Shown here one piece after another: positions 9,278-16,253 of a stretch of 64,000 nucleotides of DNA (within the stretch, counting starts at the first letter, position 1; each line of letters opens with the position of its first letter). Below the pieces are notes generated by a model. That model saw only the letters and a program-made list of their open reading frames with translations, was not told where the DNA came from and did no database searches. The translations under genes were made by a program, and so were the position numbers. The DNA comes from JANQMY01 sp965228775 (GTDB lineage Bacteria; Pseudomonadota; Alphaproteobacteria; JANQMY01), in assembly GCA_965228775.1 (NCBI GenBank), contig OZ245840.1, forward strand, positions 1,364,001-1,428,000, written 5' to 3'.

Positions 9278-10711
9278 CTAGTTTGTGACAACTTCGCCTG
9301 CGTCTGTGACGACTTCGCCTTCTTTCAGCCCGATCGGAAACTTAGCGAGATACTCGTTCGGTTTGCGGCCATCGAAAGTAATGTTGTCGATGAACTCGGA
9401 CTGCGGCGCCTTGAAACCGTCGGTACCGAAGGGGAAGTCCTCTTTCTTCGCTTTACCCTCATCAATCAGCATCTGTGCAGCTGTCATGTAAATGTCAGGC
9501 CGGTAGACTTTCTTGGCGACGTCCATGTACCAGCTGTCGGGTTTGCTCTCCGTAATCTGTCCCCAGCGGCGCATTTGCGTGAGATACCAAATCGCATCTG
9601 AGTAAAACGGATAAGTAGCGAAGTATCGGAAGAACACATTGAAATCCGGCACATCGCGCTTATCACCCCTTTCGTACTCAAATGTGCCTGTCATTGAATT
9701 GGCGATGACCTCAAAGTCCGCCCCCACATATTCCGGCCGGGCGAGTATTTTCACGGCTTCCACACGATTGGCATTGTCATTTTCATCAAGCCAAATGGCC
9801 GCGCGGATAAGCGCCTTCACGACCGCGAGATGGGTGTTGGGATTTTCTTCAGCCCAGTTGGCGGATACGCCAAATACTTTTTCGGGGTTGTCCTTCCAGA
9901 TTTCGTAATCGGTAATGACCGGAACGCCAATGCCCTTGAAAACCGCCTGCTGATTCCAAGGCTCGCCAACACAATATCCATAGATTGTGCCCGCTTCTAA
10001 TGTCGCCGGCATTTGCGGTGGAGGAGTTACCGACAGCAAGGCATCTGCTTTGATCTGACCGCTAATATCGGTCTTGCCGTAGAAGCCGGGATGAATTCCG
10101 CCAGATGCTAGCCAGTAGCGCAGTTCGTAATTGTGCGTACTGACAGGAAAAACCATACCCATGTTGAACGGTTTTCCTTGATCCTTATACGAATCAACGA
10201 CGGGCTTCAGATATTCGGCTTTGATGGGATGTACTGGCCTGCCATCCTCTTGCAGCGGAATATTTTTCTTCATTTGTTCCCAAATTTCATTGGAAACCGT
10301 AATGCCGTTGCCGTTCAGATCCATCGAAAAAGCGGTGATGATATCGGCCTTGGTGCCAAATCCAATTGTGGCCCCCAGCGGTTGCCCGGCCAACATATGC
10401 GCGCCGTCTAATTCTCCATCAATTACCCGGTCCAGCAGAACTTTCCAATTCGCCTGAGGCTCGAGCGTGACAAACAATCCCTCGTCCTCGAAATATCCGA
10501 GTTCATAGGCAACCGCCAGCGGCGCCATATCTGTCAGTTTGATAAACCCGAACTTTAGCTCGTCCTTTTCAACATCTAACTCTTCTGCGGAAGCCACAAA
10601 CGAAAGACCAGCTATTGAGACGGGAGTAACGGCGAGAGTAAGGGCGCAAAAAGATGCAGCAGCCAGAGACGTAAATTTTCGACGAGATGTCGTTTTCGCA
10701 AACGGTTTCAT
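9278..10711 (-). CDS. nrtA: Nitrate-binding protein of ABC transporter, Tat-exported
   Basis: A 477-residue substrate-binding protein for nitrate uptake. The N-terminus has a twin-arginine signal (SRRKFT at 9-14, a hydrophobic stretch, then ASAEE), so it is predicted to be exported folded. The mature part starts with LKFGFIKLTDMAPLAVAYELGYF, read here only in part, which is typical of the NrtA/CmpA family. It is the first gene of the operon, with a leader of about 200 bases that carries candidate antitermination hairpins. Bicarbonate (CmpA-like) binding is an alternative, but linkage to nirBD-nasA argues for nitrate. Confidence 0.93.
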   Translation of the reverse strand: MKPFAKTTSRRKFTSLAAASFCALTLAVTPVSIAGLSFVASAEELDVEKDELKFGFIKLTDMAPLAVAYELGYFEDEGLFVTLEPQANWKVLLDRVIDGELDGAHMLAGQPLGATIGFGTKADIITAFSMDLNGNGITVSNEIWEQMKKNIPLQEDGRPVHPIKAEYLKPVVDSYKDQGKPFNMGMVFPVSTHNYELRYWLASGGIHPGFYGKTDISGQIKADALLSVTPPPQMPATLEAGTIYGYCVGEPWNQQAVFKGIGVPVITDYEIWKDNPEKVFGVSANWAEENPNTHLAVVKALIRAAIWLDENDNANRVEAVKILARPEYVGADFEVIANSMTGTFEYERGDKRDVPDFNVFFRYFATYPFYSDAIWYLTQMRRWGQITESKPDSWYMDVAKKVYRPDIYMTAAQMLIDEGKAKKEDFPFGTDGFKAPQSEFIDNITFDGRKPNEYLAKFPIGLKEGEVVTDAGEVVTN

Positions 10712-10784
10712 GTGCTCTCCAATTCCAAGGCGTATCTTTGGAAGCGCATGACCGTACGAGGCCGGCCCGGGTCCGATAGATACG

Positions 10785-10810
10785 TTGAACGACGTAATTG
10801 AACGATGTAA
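10785..10810 (-). repeat. 13-bp tandem repeat in the nrtA leader
   Basis: Two adjacent 13-bp units, TTGAACGACGTAA and TTGAACGATGTAA (plus-strand reading), differ at one base. They lie in the transcribed leader between the hairpins and nrtA. Function unknown; a protein- or RNA-binding site is possible. Confidence 0.6.
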
Positions 10811-10822
10811 TTTCCTGGGAGT

Positions 10823-10839
10823 GCCTCATCCGCTGAGGC
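10823..10839 (-). other. Leader hairpin GCCTCA-N5-TGAGGC
   Basis: A perfect 6-bp stem with a 5-base loop in the nrtA leader. It overlaps an alternative stem (CCGC/GCGG) on the minus strand, so the two could be mutually exclusive. No U-run follows, so a simple intrinsic terminator is not evident. Confidence 0.45.
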
Positions 10840-10874
10840 GGCTATTCAGTGAGGGAAGTAATTCACCTTCACTA

Positions 10875-10917
10875 CATCGACCCGTCAATGGAGCGACATG
10901 AGACTCATCTTTGAGTC
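10875..10917 (-). promoter_or_regulatory. Candidate ANTAR (NasT/NasR-type) two-hairpin RNA element
   Basis: Read on the minus strand, hairpin 1 (10902-10917) is GACTC-AAAGAT-GAGTC and hairpin 2 (10875-10890) is CATTG-ACGGGT-CGATG (one G-U pair). They are separated by 11 bases. Both loops are six bases with A at position 1 and G at position 4, which is the known target of ANTAR-domain antiterminators. The element begins within a few bases of the predicted transcription start of the nitrate operon. NasT/NasR regulation of nitrate assimilation leaders is established in other proteobacteria; its use here is inferred. No nasT or nasS gene is in the window. Confidence 0.6.
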
Positions 10918-10923
10918 ATTGGG

Positions 10924-10951
10924 ATAGTACGAAGCTTCACAGATGTGTCAA
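10924..10951 (-). promoter_or_regulatory. Sigma70-type promoter of the nitrate assimilation operon
   Basis: On the minus strand a perfect -35 box TTGACA is followed after 16 bp by TACTAT (four of six matches to the -10 consensus). The predicted start near 10918 places the two-hairpin element at the very 5' end of the transcript, about 205 bases before the nrtA ATG. I found no properly spaced sigma54 -24/-12 pair. Confidence 0.6.
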
Positions 10952-11176
10952 CGATTATTTTGCAGCGCAAAAAACAAGCATGTGCCTAAAAACGCGCCAC
11001 ACTCGATGAATGGTAAGGTTAATCCTCTTTATCGTTGATTTCCATCAGTATAAGGACACTTTCTTCATAAGATAGAACTAGTGACGTTTGTTCCGCACGG
11101 CCGAAAGCTCAAATGAAACAACTGACCGTAAACTAGGCTGGCATATCGCCAGAGAAGGATTTGATATTGTATCTAG

Positions 11177-11431
11177 TCTTCCGCGAACGAAGCCATCCAC
11201 TTGGCAAAAGCAGCTTTGGCTGATTGGAGTGAGACATCGCCGCAGATGCAAGCCGATGCTTTAGATAAGATCGGAACAGAAATAGTTTTACGCAAAGATG
11301 AGATTGGTCACACCTTATCGCACGAAGAAGGCAAAACCCTTCGAGAAGGAATCGGCGAGGTTCTGCGCCCCGGCCCATGCTTATGGGAACACCGTTGTAT
11401 TCAAACCGGCTGAATTGACACCAGCATGCGC
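11177..11431 (+). pseudogene. Aldehyde dehydrogenase remnant (internal deletion, frameshift)
   Basis: Two stretches clearly come from one NAD(P)-dependent aldehyde dehydrogenase of the ketoglutarate-semialdehyde type. The first, in the frame beginning near 11177, reads WSETSPQMQADALDKIG and EEGKTLREGIGEV. The second, one frame over from about 11367, reads AYGNTVVFKPAELTPACA. In an intact enzyme roughly 80 residues separate these parts, so an internal deletion joined them out of frame near 11365. The N-terminus is cut by an in-frame stop at 11174-11176, and the catalytic cysteine and C-terminal half are missing. This is a non-functional fossil next to an IS remnant. Confidence 0.75.
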
Positions 11432-11508
11432 GGGAGTTCTATACCTCCGTAAAGACAGCATATACAAGTAACTGAACGCACCAAGATAAGTTGCTTCTCG
11501 GCAAACAA

Positions 11509-11538
11509 AAAAACCGCCACACATTTGCAGCGGTTTTT
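11509..11538. terminator. Terminator-like hairpin (bidirectional)
   Basis: AAAAACCGC and GCGGTTTTT arms (9 bp) flank a 12-base loop. The arm ends supply a T-run in either direction. It lies just before copy A of the dispersed repeat and may once have terminated the decayed aldehyde dehydrogenase gene. Confidence 0.5.
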
Positions 11539-11656
11539 CTGATCTCTTCGTAGCGAGGAATGAATGGCGGTGTGTGCAGTCTCTAGCGAACCAGTCTCTG
11601 CGGTTTACACGGAAGATTTCCCTGTTTTTGTCGGGATTTACAGGGAAAATTCTTGC
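11537..11656 (+). repeat. Dispersed intergenic repeat, copy A
   Basis: About 120 bp closely matches 31359-31479 in the same orientation: both share GGAATGAATGG, GTGTGTG, CGAACC, GGAAGATTTCCCTGTT and ACAGGGAAAATTCTT in order. The 3' part folds as TTTCCCTGT / ACAGGGAAA (9-bp stem); the loop differs between copies while the stem is kept. Related ACAGGGAA-type fragments continue to about 11760 (AACAGGGAATC, GGACAGGGTATC). Its translation on the minus strand gives an open frame of 129 codons with no recognisable domain, which I do not treat as a gene. No other gene is seen between 11432 and 11871. Confidence 0.7.
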
Positions 11657-11871
11657 TCTCGCCTCGTCCGAAGATATTTCTCCAGGTATTTCGTTGGAAA
11701 GCCTGCCTTTTTTGAGGAAATTCTCTAAAGAAACAACAGGGAATCTTGCTTTACGGACAGGGTATCTCATTCATGAACACGGATATTCATTTGCGTGTAA
11801 GTTCCGTCCGACCAACTCCAAAAAAGTCCGCTATTTGAGGTTAGTCCGCTCCTGAAAGGAAGAAAAGAACG

Positions 11872-11991
11872 GTGAAAACGTCAAAATTTACGGACCCCCA
11901 GAAGGCATTCATTGTGAAACACGGGAAAACAGGTAGACCGATGGGGGAGATCTGTCAGCAAGCCGGGATCAGAATCGTTTTCATTTGTTGA
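11872..11991 (+). mobile_element. IS3-family transposase OrfA, 5' remnant
   Basis: A GTG-started frame reads VKTSKFTDPQKAFIVKHG, then GRPMGEICQQAGI, the N-terminal helix-turn-helix of IS3-family OrfA proteins (usual form: KxSKFTxxQKAFILKQG...VAEICRKAGIS). Homology stops at about 11970, and the next codons run into the end of the neighbouring minus-strand gene before a TGA at 11989. Only 33 of the expected 85-100 OrfA codons remain; OrfB and the far inverted repeat are absent. The break marks the left junction of the following island. Confidence 0.8.
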
Positions 11992-13183
11992 TAGGCGAAA
12001 ACCTGGTTGGAACAGCCCAATGAAGGTATTCCTTTCTGCGTTTATAGAGCTGGCAGGCTGGCCAAAGTAGAGCCAGAACCAGTGCATAAAGCATCCAGAA
12101 GAAGTAGACTTTAGTCTGCATCGAAAGCGCCAACCCTATCGCCAAAACTAAATAGAGATGCAATACGTACACAAACAACGGCTCACTACCATATACGCTC
12201 AAGAGTCTAATCAGCACCGATTGGTTGCTCAGCAGACTGAGCAACCAAATGGCGATAACGGTCATGCTTAGATAGGCGGCCAAAAACCCGACGCTTGGGG
12301 GGTATTTTGTGAAATTGAAGGTCTCCCAAAACCGCACCGGATCATATGCCCCGAAGTCAATCCAAGACCAGTTCAAGGCAACCACCGCACCCAAGACAAC
12401 AAGGATCATAATCGCGATCACGAGTGAGATGGGCACGCGCTGCATTAACTCTCTGGACGCGACGCGACCATATAGAAGTCCAAGGAACACTGCACCACAC
12501 CAGGGCAAAATCGGATATTGAACTAAGACGCCATTTGACTGCCCTGCCGACAAAAGCAGCCTAAGCACAAGGTTGTGATCACCAGCTGGCTGCAAACCAA
12601 GCGCTAGACTTATGGGAGCCAACAACATCATCAGCAATGACAGCGCCAGCAGCCAATACTTATCGAGCCACAAGACAAAAGCCGTGAGTGTCATCGCAGC
12701 GCCCAGCGCGGAAATCACACCAAAATAGTAGTAGGTTGGTCCGCCATCACCAGGTATCGCTGGAGATCCGTAGGTATTGAACGGTTCCTCCCCCCAACCG
12801 CCGATAAGCCAGACGGGACTCACCAAAACCAACTCAAGGAGGATGAGAAGGAAGCCTCTTCTTACAAAGTGCATCACAATATCCCGCCGACCGCCCCCCC
12901 TATTCGCGGTCCTTTCGGCGTGGAGCACCATCGAGGCCCCCATCAAAAAGAAAAAGCCAGGCGCGCATAGGTGCGAAATGGCACGCTCCAAAAAGGGAGA
13001 AATCGACTCATACGCTGGAAGCGCTCCGCCCCACCACTCTGCGGGGTGTTCGCGTAGCAAAAAGTAACGCGCGTGATCCAATGCCATGAATACGATTAGC
13101 AAGCCCCGCGCGGCGTCCAACGTTACAAGCCTCGGGAGGCTGTACAATCCGTTTTGCACTTTCGCCCCTGGAGGTATCTGCAT
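11981..13183 (-). CDS. DUF1624/heparan-alpha-glucosaminide N-acetyltransferase-like membrane protein
   Basis: A 400-residue polytopic inner-membrane protein with about ten membrane segments. The N-terminal signature (TLDAARGLLIVFMALDHARYF, read in part) and HLCAPGFFFLMGAS match the DUF1624/HGSNAT-like acyltransferase group, which moves acyl groups across or at the membrane. Longer in-frame starts up to 13567 overlap the neighbouring gene in another frame; the ATG at 13183, 2 bp after that gene's stop, fits better. It is the last gene of the P450-desaturase-acyltransferase-aminotransferase run. Its 3' end lies exactly at the IS3 remnant junction; the last codons (SPINK) may be slightly altered there. 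The substrate is unknown. Confidence 0.7.
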   Translation of the reverse strand: MQIPPGAKVQNGLYSLPRLVTLDAARGLLIVFMALDHARYFLLREHPAEWWGGALPAYESISPFLERAISHLCAPGFFFLMGASMVLHAERTANRGGGRRDIVMHFVRRGFLLILLELVLVSPVWLIGGWGEEPFNTYGSPAIPGDGGPTYYYFGVISALGAAMTLTAFVLWLDKYWLLALSLLMMLLAPISLALGLQPAGDHNLVLRLLLSAGQSNGVLVQYPILPWCGAVFLGLLYGRVASRELMQRVPISLVIAIMILVVLGAVVALNWSWIDFGAYDPVRFWETFNFTKYPPSVGFLAAYLSMTVIAIWLLSLLSNQSVLIRLLSVYGSEPLFVYVLHLYLVLAIGLALSMQTKVYFFWMLYALVLALLWPACQLYKRRKEYLHWAVPTRFSPINK

Positions 13184-13185
13184 GC

Positions 13186-13617
13186 TCAGTACTGATCTTG
13201 AGGTTGCAGCGCTTTGACGGCAGCTAAAGACCATACCAGAGCCCCTAAGAACGCCCCCAATCCGACAGATGGCGCAATCGTTAGAAGCGCATTGGGAGTA
13301 CCAGCCAAAAAGTGCACCAAATACGACACGATGCCGACTAACAACGTTGTCCCGCTGACTGTCGTCACAATCTTTCCCGCTGCTGAATTCGAGAGCCCGA
13401 ATAGGAAATTCATCAACCAGGTCACAGCGAATGTCGTCATGAAACTCAAGGCGCCTTGCGTAACTGCCGCTGTCACCGCCAATTGAGGATATGCTATGTT
13501 GGCAAAGTAAGCCCAACCTCCATATAGGAAAGATGCTACGGCGCCAAACAGCACACTTTGCAGCCAAGGCCTCGCAAACAAGCGTCTTACTAGTTTGATG
13601 CCGTTCATTGAGGCCAT
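13186..13617 (-). CDS. Small membrane protein (four predicted helices)
   Basis: A 143-residue protein with about four hydrophobic segments (near 20-40, 45-70, 85-105 and 115-135) and no motif I recognise. It overlaps the previous gene (TGATG) and is followed after 2 bp by the DUF1624-like gene, so it is translated in the same operon. A role in assembly or transport of the lipid product is only a guess from context. Confidence 0.65.
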   Translation of the reverse strand: MASMNGIKLVRRLFARPWLQSVLFGAVASFLYGGWAYFANIAYPQLAVTAAVTQGALSFMTTFAVTWLMNFLFGLSNSAAGKIVTTVSGTTLLVGIVSYLVHFLAGTPNALLTIAPSVGLGAFLGALVWSLAAVKALQPQDQY

Positions 13618-13901
13618 CAGGTGTCTGTGTGTTCAGCGTCTATTTCATCAAGTACTTCAAGCGCTTCATGACGAAGGGTCAAACCAAGCAAAACCAAAAA
13701 GATCGATATGACAAACTGGACCGCGACAAGGCTTCTGTCGACATATGCTGGTGAAATAGCAAGGAGTGTGAGCGGCACAAGAGGGGCGTAAAAACACTTA
13801 TCTGCAATATTCAAAAAACTTCTTGCAAACAACTCCTTAGCAGCCGCACTTTTCCACCTAGAAACCCCTTTTCCGTGAAACACGTCCCACTCTTTTATCA
13901 C
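13617..13901 (-). CDS. Small membrane protein (two predicted helices)
   Basis: A 94-residue protein with a basic N-terminus, two adjacent hydrophobic stretches (about 36-55 and 58-78) and an acidic tail (EVLDEIDAEHTDT). I do not recognise the family. It starts 19 bp after the aminotransferase-SRPBCC stop and overlaps the next membrane protein by 1 bp. A GGGAG-type site precedes the ATG. Confidence 0.6.
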   Translation of the reverse strand: MIKEWDVFHGKGVSRWKSAAAKELFARSFLNIADKCFYAPLVPLTLLAISPAYVDRSLVAVQFVISIFLVLLGLTLRHEALEVLDEIDAEHTDT

Positions 13902-13920
13902 CTTTTTCTCCCTATAAAGA

Positions 13921-15621
13921 CTATGTCACCATTGCCTGAGGTAGTTTTCCAAAAACACTCGCAAGTATCTGCTCAAGTAAATATTTAACCCGGAAAGCAA
14001 TGATGAACTCAATCTCATCACAACCAGCATCCCAGTCGATTAAGCACTCCACTGTTGTGCCGTTTCGACTTTCCTGAAACGACCAAACACGGTCGAACTT
14101 TTTCCAGTCACCGGCACGCGCTCTTTGGACAATTCTTTTTTGGCTACGGTCAATTTCAACTTCATCAGTCCACTCTAAGAGCAGTCCATCCCATATGGCA
14201 CGACAATTCATCGTGGGAGATGCGCGCTCCTCCTCCGCATCAACCTGTAAAAACCGGTATAAGCGCGATTGATCAGCAAACAGCTCAAACACTGCGTCAA
14301 GAGGTTGATCGATAAACTCAGACATTCGCATCGAAAACAAATCGTGAGTATCTGATTGCCTCTCCAAAAACTCTCGAGCGTCCTGCAAGCTTTGCTTCAA
14401 ACCTGCATGTACGGTTGCCATTTGACTATCGGTAATAACAAGCGGAGGTTGGATACGAATGACATCCGGTGCAAAAAGGGAAAAAGAAGTCAAAACACCA
14501 TTTCTACTCAACAACCAACAGACTAGTCCTGCCAAAGGTATAGACCTTAGTCGTATCCCCCAAAGAAGGCCGAAGCCTTCGACATTAGAAACAAGGTCCG
14601 GGAAGTCGCTGTGTATCTCACTCAGCATATCCGACACTTCCAATGACCTAGATTCCGCCCCCCTCAACCACTCATCGCTCACGGCAATATCCAACACCCT
14701 GTCGGCGACCGCGACGGCCAAAGGTGACCCCGCGAGGCTCGACGCAAAAGAGAATGGCGCAGCCTGCATGACAGACCAGCATCGTGGCGTACACAGAGCA
14801 CCTGAGATTGGCAAAATACCGCCTCCCAGAGACTTCCCGATACAGACAATATCCGGCTCTGCATTAAAATGTTCAAAGGCAAAAAGACGCCCGGTTCGAC
14901 CGAAAGCGGTCTGGATCTCGTCTAATATAAGAATTGCACCTACTTCGTCACATATGGATCTAATACGCTCGAAATAAGTAGGAGGCGGTATTCTAACCCC
15001 CCCTTCCGCCTGAACCGTCTCAAGAATGACTGCGGCCGTTGTGTCGTCAACCGCATTTTCGATGTCTTCAATACTTCCGAATTCCACAGCAACAAAGTTC
15101 GGTAACATCGGCTTATATAATTCTTCGAAATCAGGTCGATGAGAGGCGCTCATCGCACCAAACGTCATACCATGATAGCTGTTTCGTGCACTGACAAATT
15201 TAGGGCGCCCGGTCACACCGCGTGCCAATTTTAGTGCAGTCTCAATGGCCTCTGCCCCGCCATTGCACAAGAATGCGTGCGGCAATCTATTGTCTGTGAG
15301 AGCTGCAAGTTTCTTATTGAACGCCAGAAGTTTTTCGTTAAAGAACAGTTTGCTGTTGTGGAGGACGCCATCGTTTAACTCTGCAAGCGCCGCCTCGACG
15401 ACTGCTGGGTGCCTGTAGCCAAATGCCTGATTGCCATATGAATCCAGAACATCCACAAATCTTCGGCCAAGTGTGTCTGCTATTTCCGCGCCTTCCGACT
15501 TAGCCTGGATGGCCGACCCCATCCAGTAGAGGGCGCGCGCATACGCCGATTTACCCAAATTGCCAGTTTCTCGAGCGCAATCACGAACCGCCATTATTGG
15601 CGTCTTTTCCGTTTCGTTCAT
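13921..15621 (-). CDS. Class III aminotransferase fused to C-terminal SRPBCC domain
   Basis: A 566-residue two-domain protein. Residues 1-425 form a PLP-dependent class III aminotransferase (ornithine/putrescine/4-aminobutyrate type), with NGGAEAIETALKLAR at 120, the aspartate of DEIQTAFGRTG at 234 and the PLP lysine in IGKSLGGG at 263. Residues from about 430 to 566 form an SRPBCC/START-like lipid-binding fold (FIDQPLDAVFELFADQSRLYRFL at its start, read in part). The start at 15621 overlaps the acyltransferase stop (ATGA) and has a GGAGATATGGTG ribosome site. A separate aminotransferase and SRPBCC pair occurs at 20651-22387. The likely reaction is amination of a hydrophobic aldehyde or ketone held by the SRPBCC domain (inference). 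Confidence 0.85.
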   Translation of the reverse strand: MNETEKTPIMAVRDCARETGNLGKSAYARALYWMGSAIQAKSEGAEIADTLGRRFVDVLDSYGNQAFGYRHPAVVEAALAELNDGVLHNSKLFFNEKLLAFNKKLAALTDNRLPHAFLCNGGAEAIETALKLARGVTGRPKFVSARNSYHGMTFGAMSASHRPDFEELYKPMLPNFVAVEFGSIEDIENAVDDTTAAVILETVQAEGGVRIPPPTYFERIRSICDEVGAILILDEIQTAFGRTGRLFAFEHFNAEPDIVCIGKSLGGGILPISGALCTPRCWSVMQAAPFSFASSLAGSPLAVAVADRVLDIAVSDEWLRGAESRSLEVSDMLSEIHSDFPDLVSNVEGFGLLWGIRLRSIPLAGLVCWLLSRNGVLTSFSLFAPDVIRIQPPLVITDSQMATVHAGLKQSLQDAREFLERQSDTHDLFSMRMSEFIDQPLDAVFELFADQSRLYRFLQVDAEEERASPTMNCRAIWDGLLLEWTDEVEIDRSQKRIVQRARAGDWKKFDRVWSFQESRNGTTVECLIDWDAGCDEIEFIIAFRVKYLLEQILASVFGKLPQAMVT

Positions 15622-16253
15622 ATCACCATATCTCCCGCAAGAAACTGGCATAGGCGCTTCCGAGCCCCGCGACTTGATTCAGCAAGATGGACGAGCGTGT
15701 GCGTGTCGATATATCCAATCAAGCTTGTAGGGGCATTTAAGAAACGGGTATCACGATAAGGACCATGCAGAGGGACTCCGCCAATCTTGCTGTAAAAATG
15801 GTGCTCGAAACCTTTGAGGGTTTCGCCGTCGAAGAACATGTCGGCCGCTATGAACCTTGCACCAAGATGCTTGCTGGCATAGCCGATTGCGTACCTCACT
15901 AGCTGAGTCACCATGGCCGGACGCCGCCACTTTGGGGACGTCATGAAATGACCAAACTCAACAACGTTCCCGCGCTCTCTCAGTTCCTGTACCGACTTTA
16001 CTTCTTCACAGGGTAGACCGATTTCTGAGTCCTTGACGATCTTTATGGTTCCGACCAACTGATCTTCGACCCATGTCAGTACATATTCCGACCGGTCGTC
16101 GAAACGGTCAAAGCTGGACGTTACGTCCGCTAGTCGTTTCTCTTCCCTCACATAAACTTCCTGCCTCAGAGCACAAATCGCGTCAAAATCTCGTCGGCTT
16201 TGGCCTATCGATTGTCTGTATGTCACCATTTTGCTAACCACCGGCTTGATCAT
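15618..16253 (-). CDS. FeeM/autoinducer-synthase-like N-acyltransferase
   Basis: A 211-residue GNAT-fold protein. The N-terminus (ICALRQEVYVREE), the paired acidic run FDRFDDRSEY, the strand VGTIKIV, and VVEFGHFMTSPKWRR in the position of the conserved E-x-[SG]-[RH] motif place it with FeeM-type N-acyl amino acid synthases and acyl-homoserine-lactone synthases. These join an acyl chain from acyl-ACP to an amine. No LuxR-type gene is nearby, so a structural N-acylation role is favoured over quorum signalling (inference). It overlaps the desaturase by 20 bp and the aminotransferase fusion by 4 bp. A later start at 16229 is possible. Confidence 0.7.
   Translation of the reverse strand: MIKPVVSKMVTYRQSIGQSRRDFDAICALRQEVYVREEKRLADVTSSFDRFDDRSEYVLTWVEDQLVGTIKIVKDSEIGLPCEEVKSVQELRERGNVVEFGHFMTSPKWRRPAMVTQLVRYAIGYASKHLGARFIAADMFFDGETLKGFEHHFYSKIGGVPLHGPYRDTRFLNAPTSLIGYIDTHTLVHLAESSRGARKRLCQFLAGDMVI

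Noticed and set aside
10952..11000. Possible sigma54 promoter (GGCAC...TTG) upstream of nrtA
   Set aside because: The spacing between the GG and GC elements is off by one and the -12 GC is missing, while a near-consensus sigma70 promoter lies next to it.
11381..11770. A 129-codon minus-strand frame rich in Arg and Asn-Arg-Glu
   Set aside because: It is the translation of dispersed repeat copy A; no domain, no ribosome site, and copy B does not keep the frame.
13184..13567. N-terminal extension of the DUF1624-like protein
   Set aside because: It overlaps a well-formed membrane protein gene in another phase, and the conserved family start follows the ATG at 13183.
15618..16253. Quorum-sensing autoinducer synthase
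   Set aside because: No LuxR-type regulator is nearby and the gene is locked in an operon with lipid-modifying enzymes; a structural N-acylation role fits better, though it is not proven.
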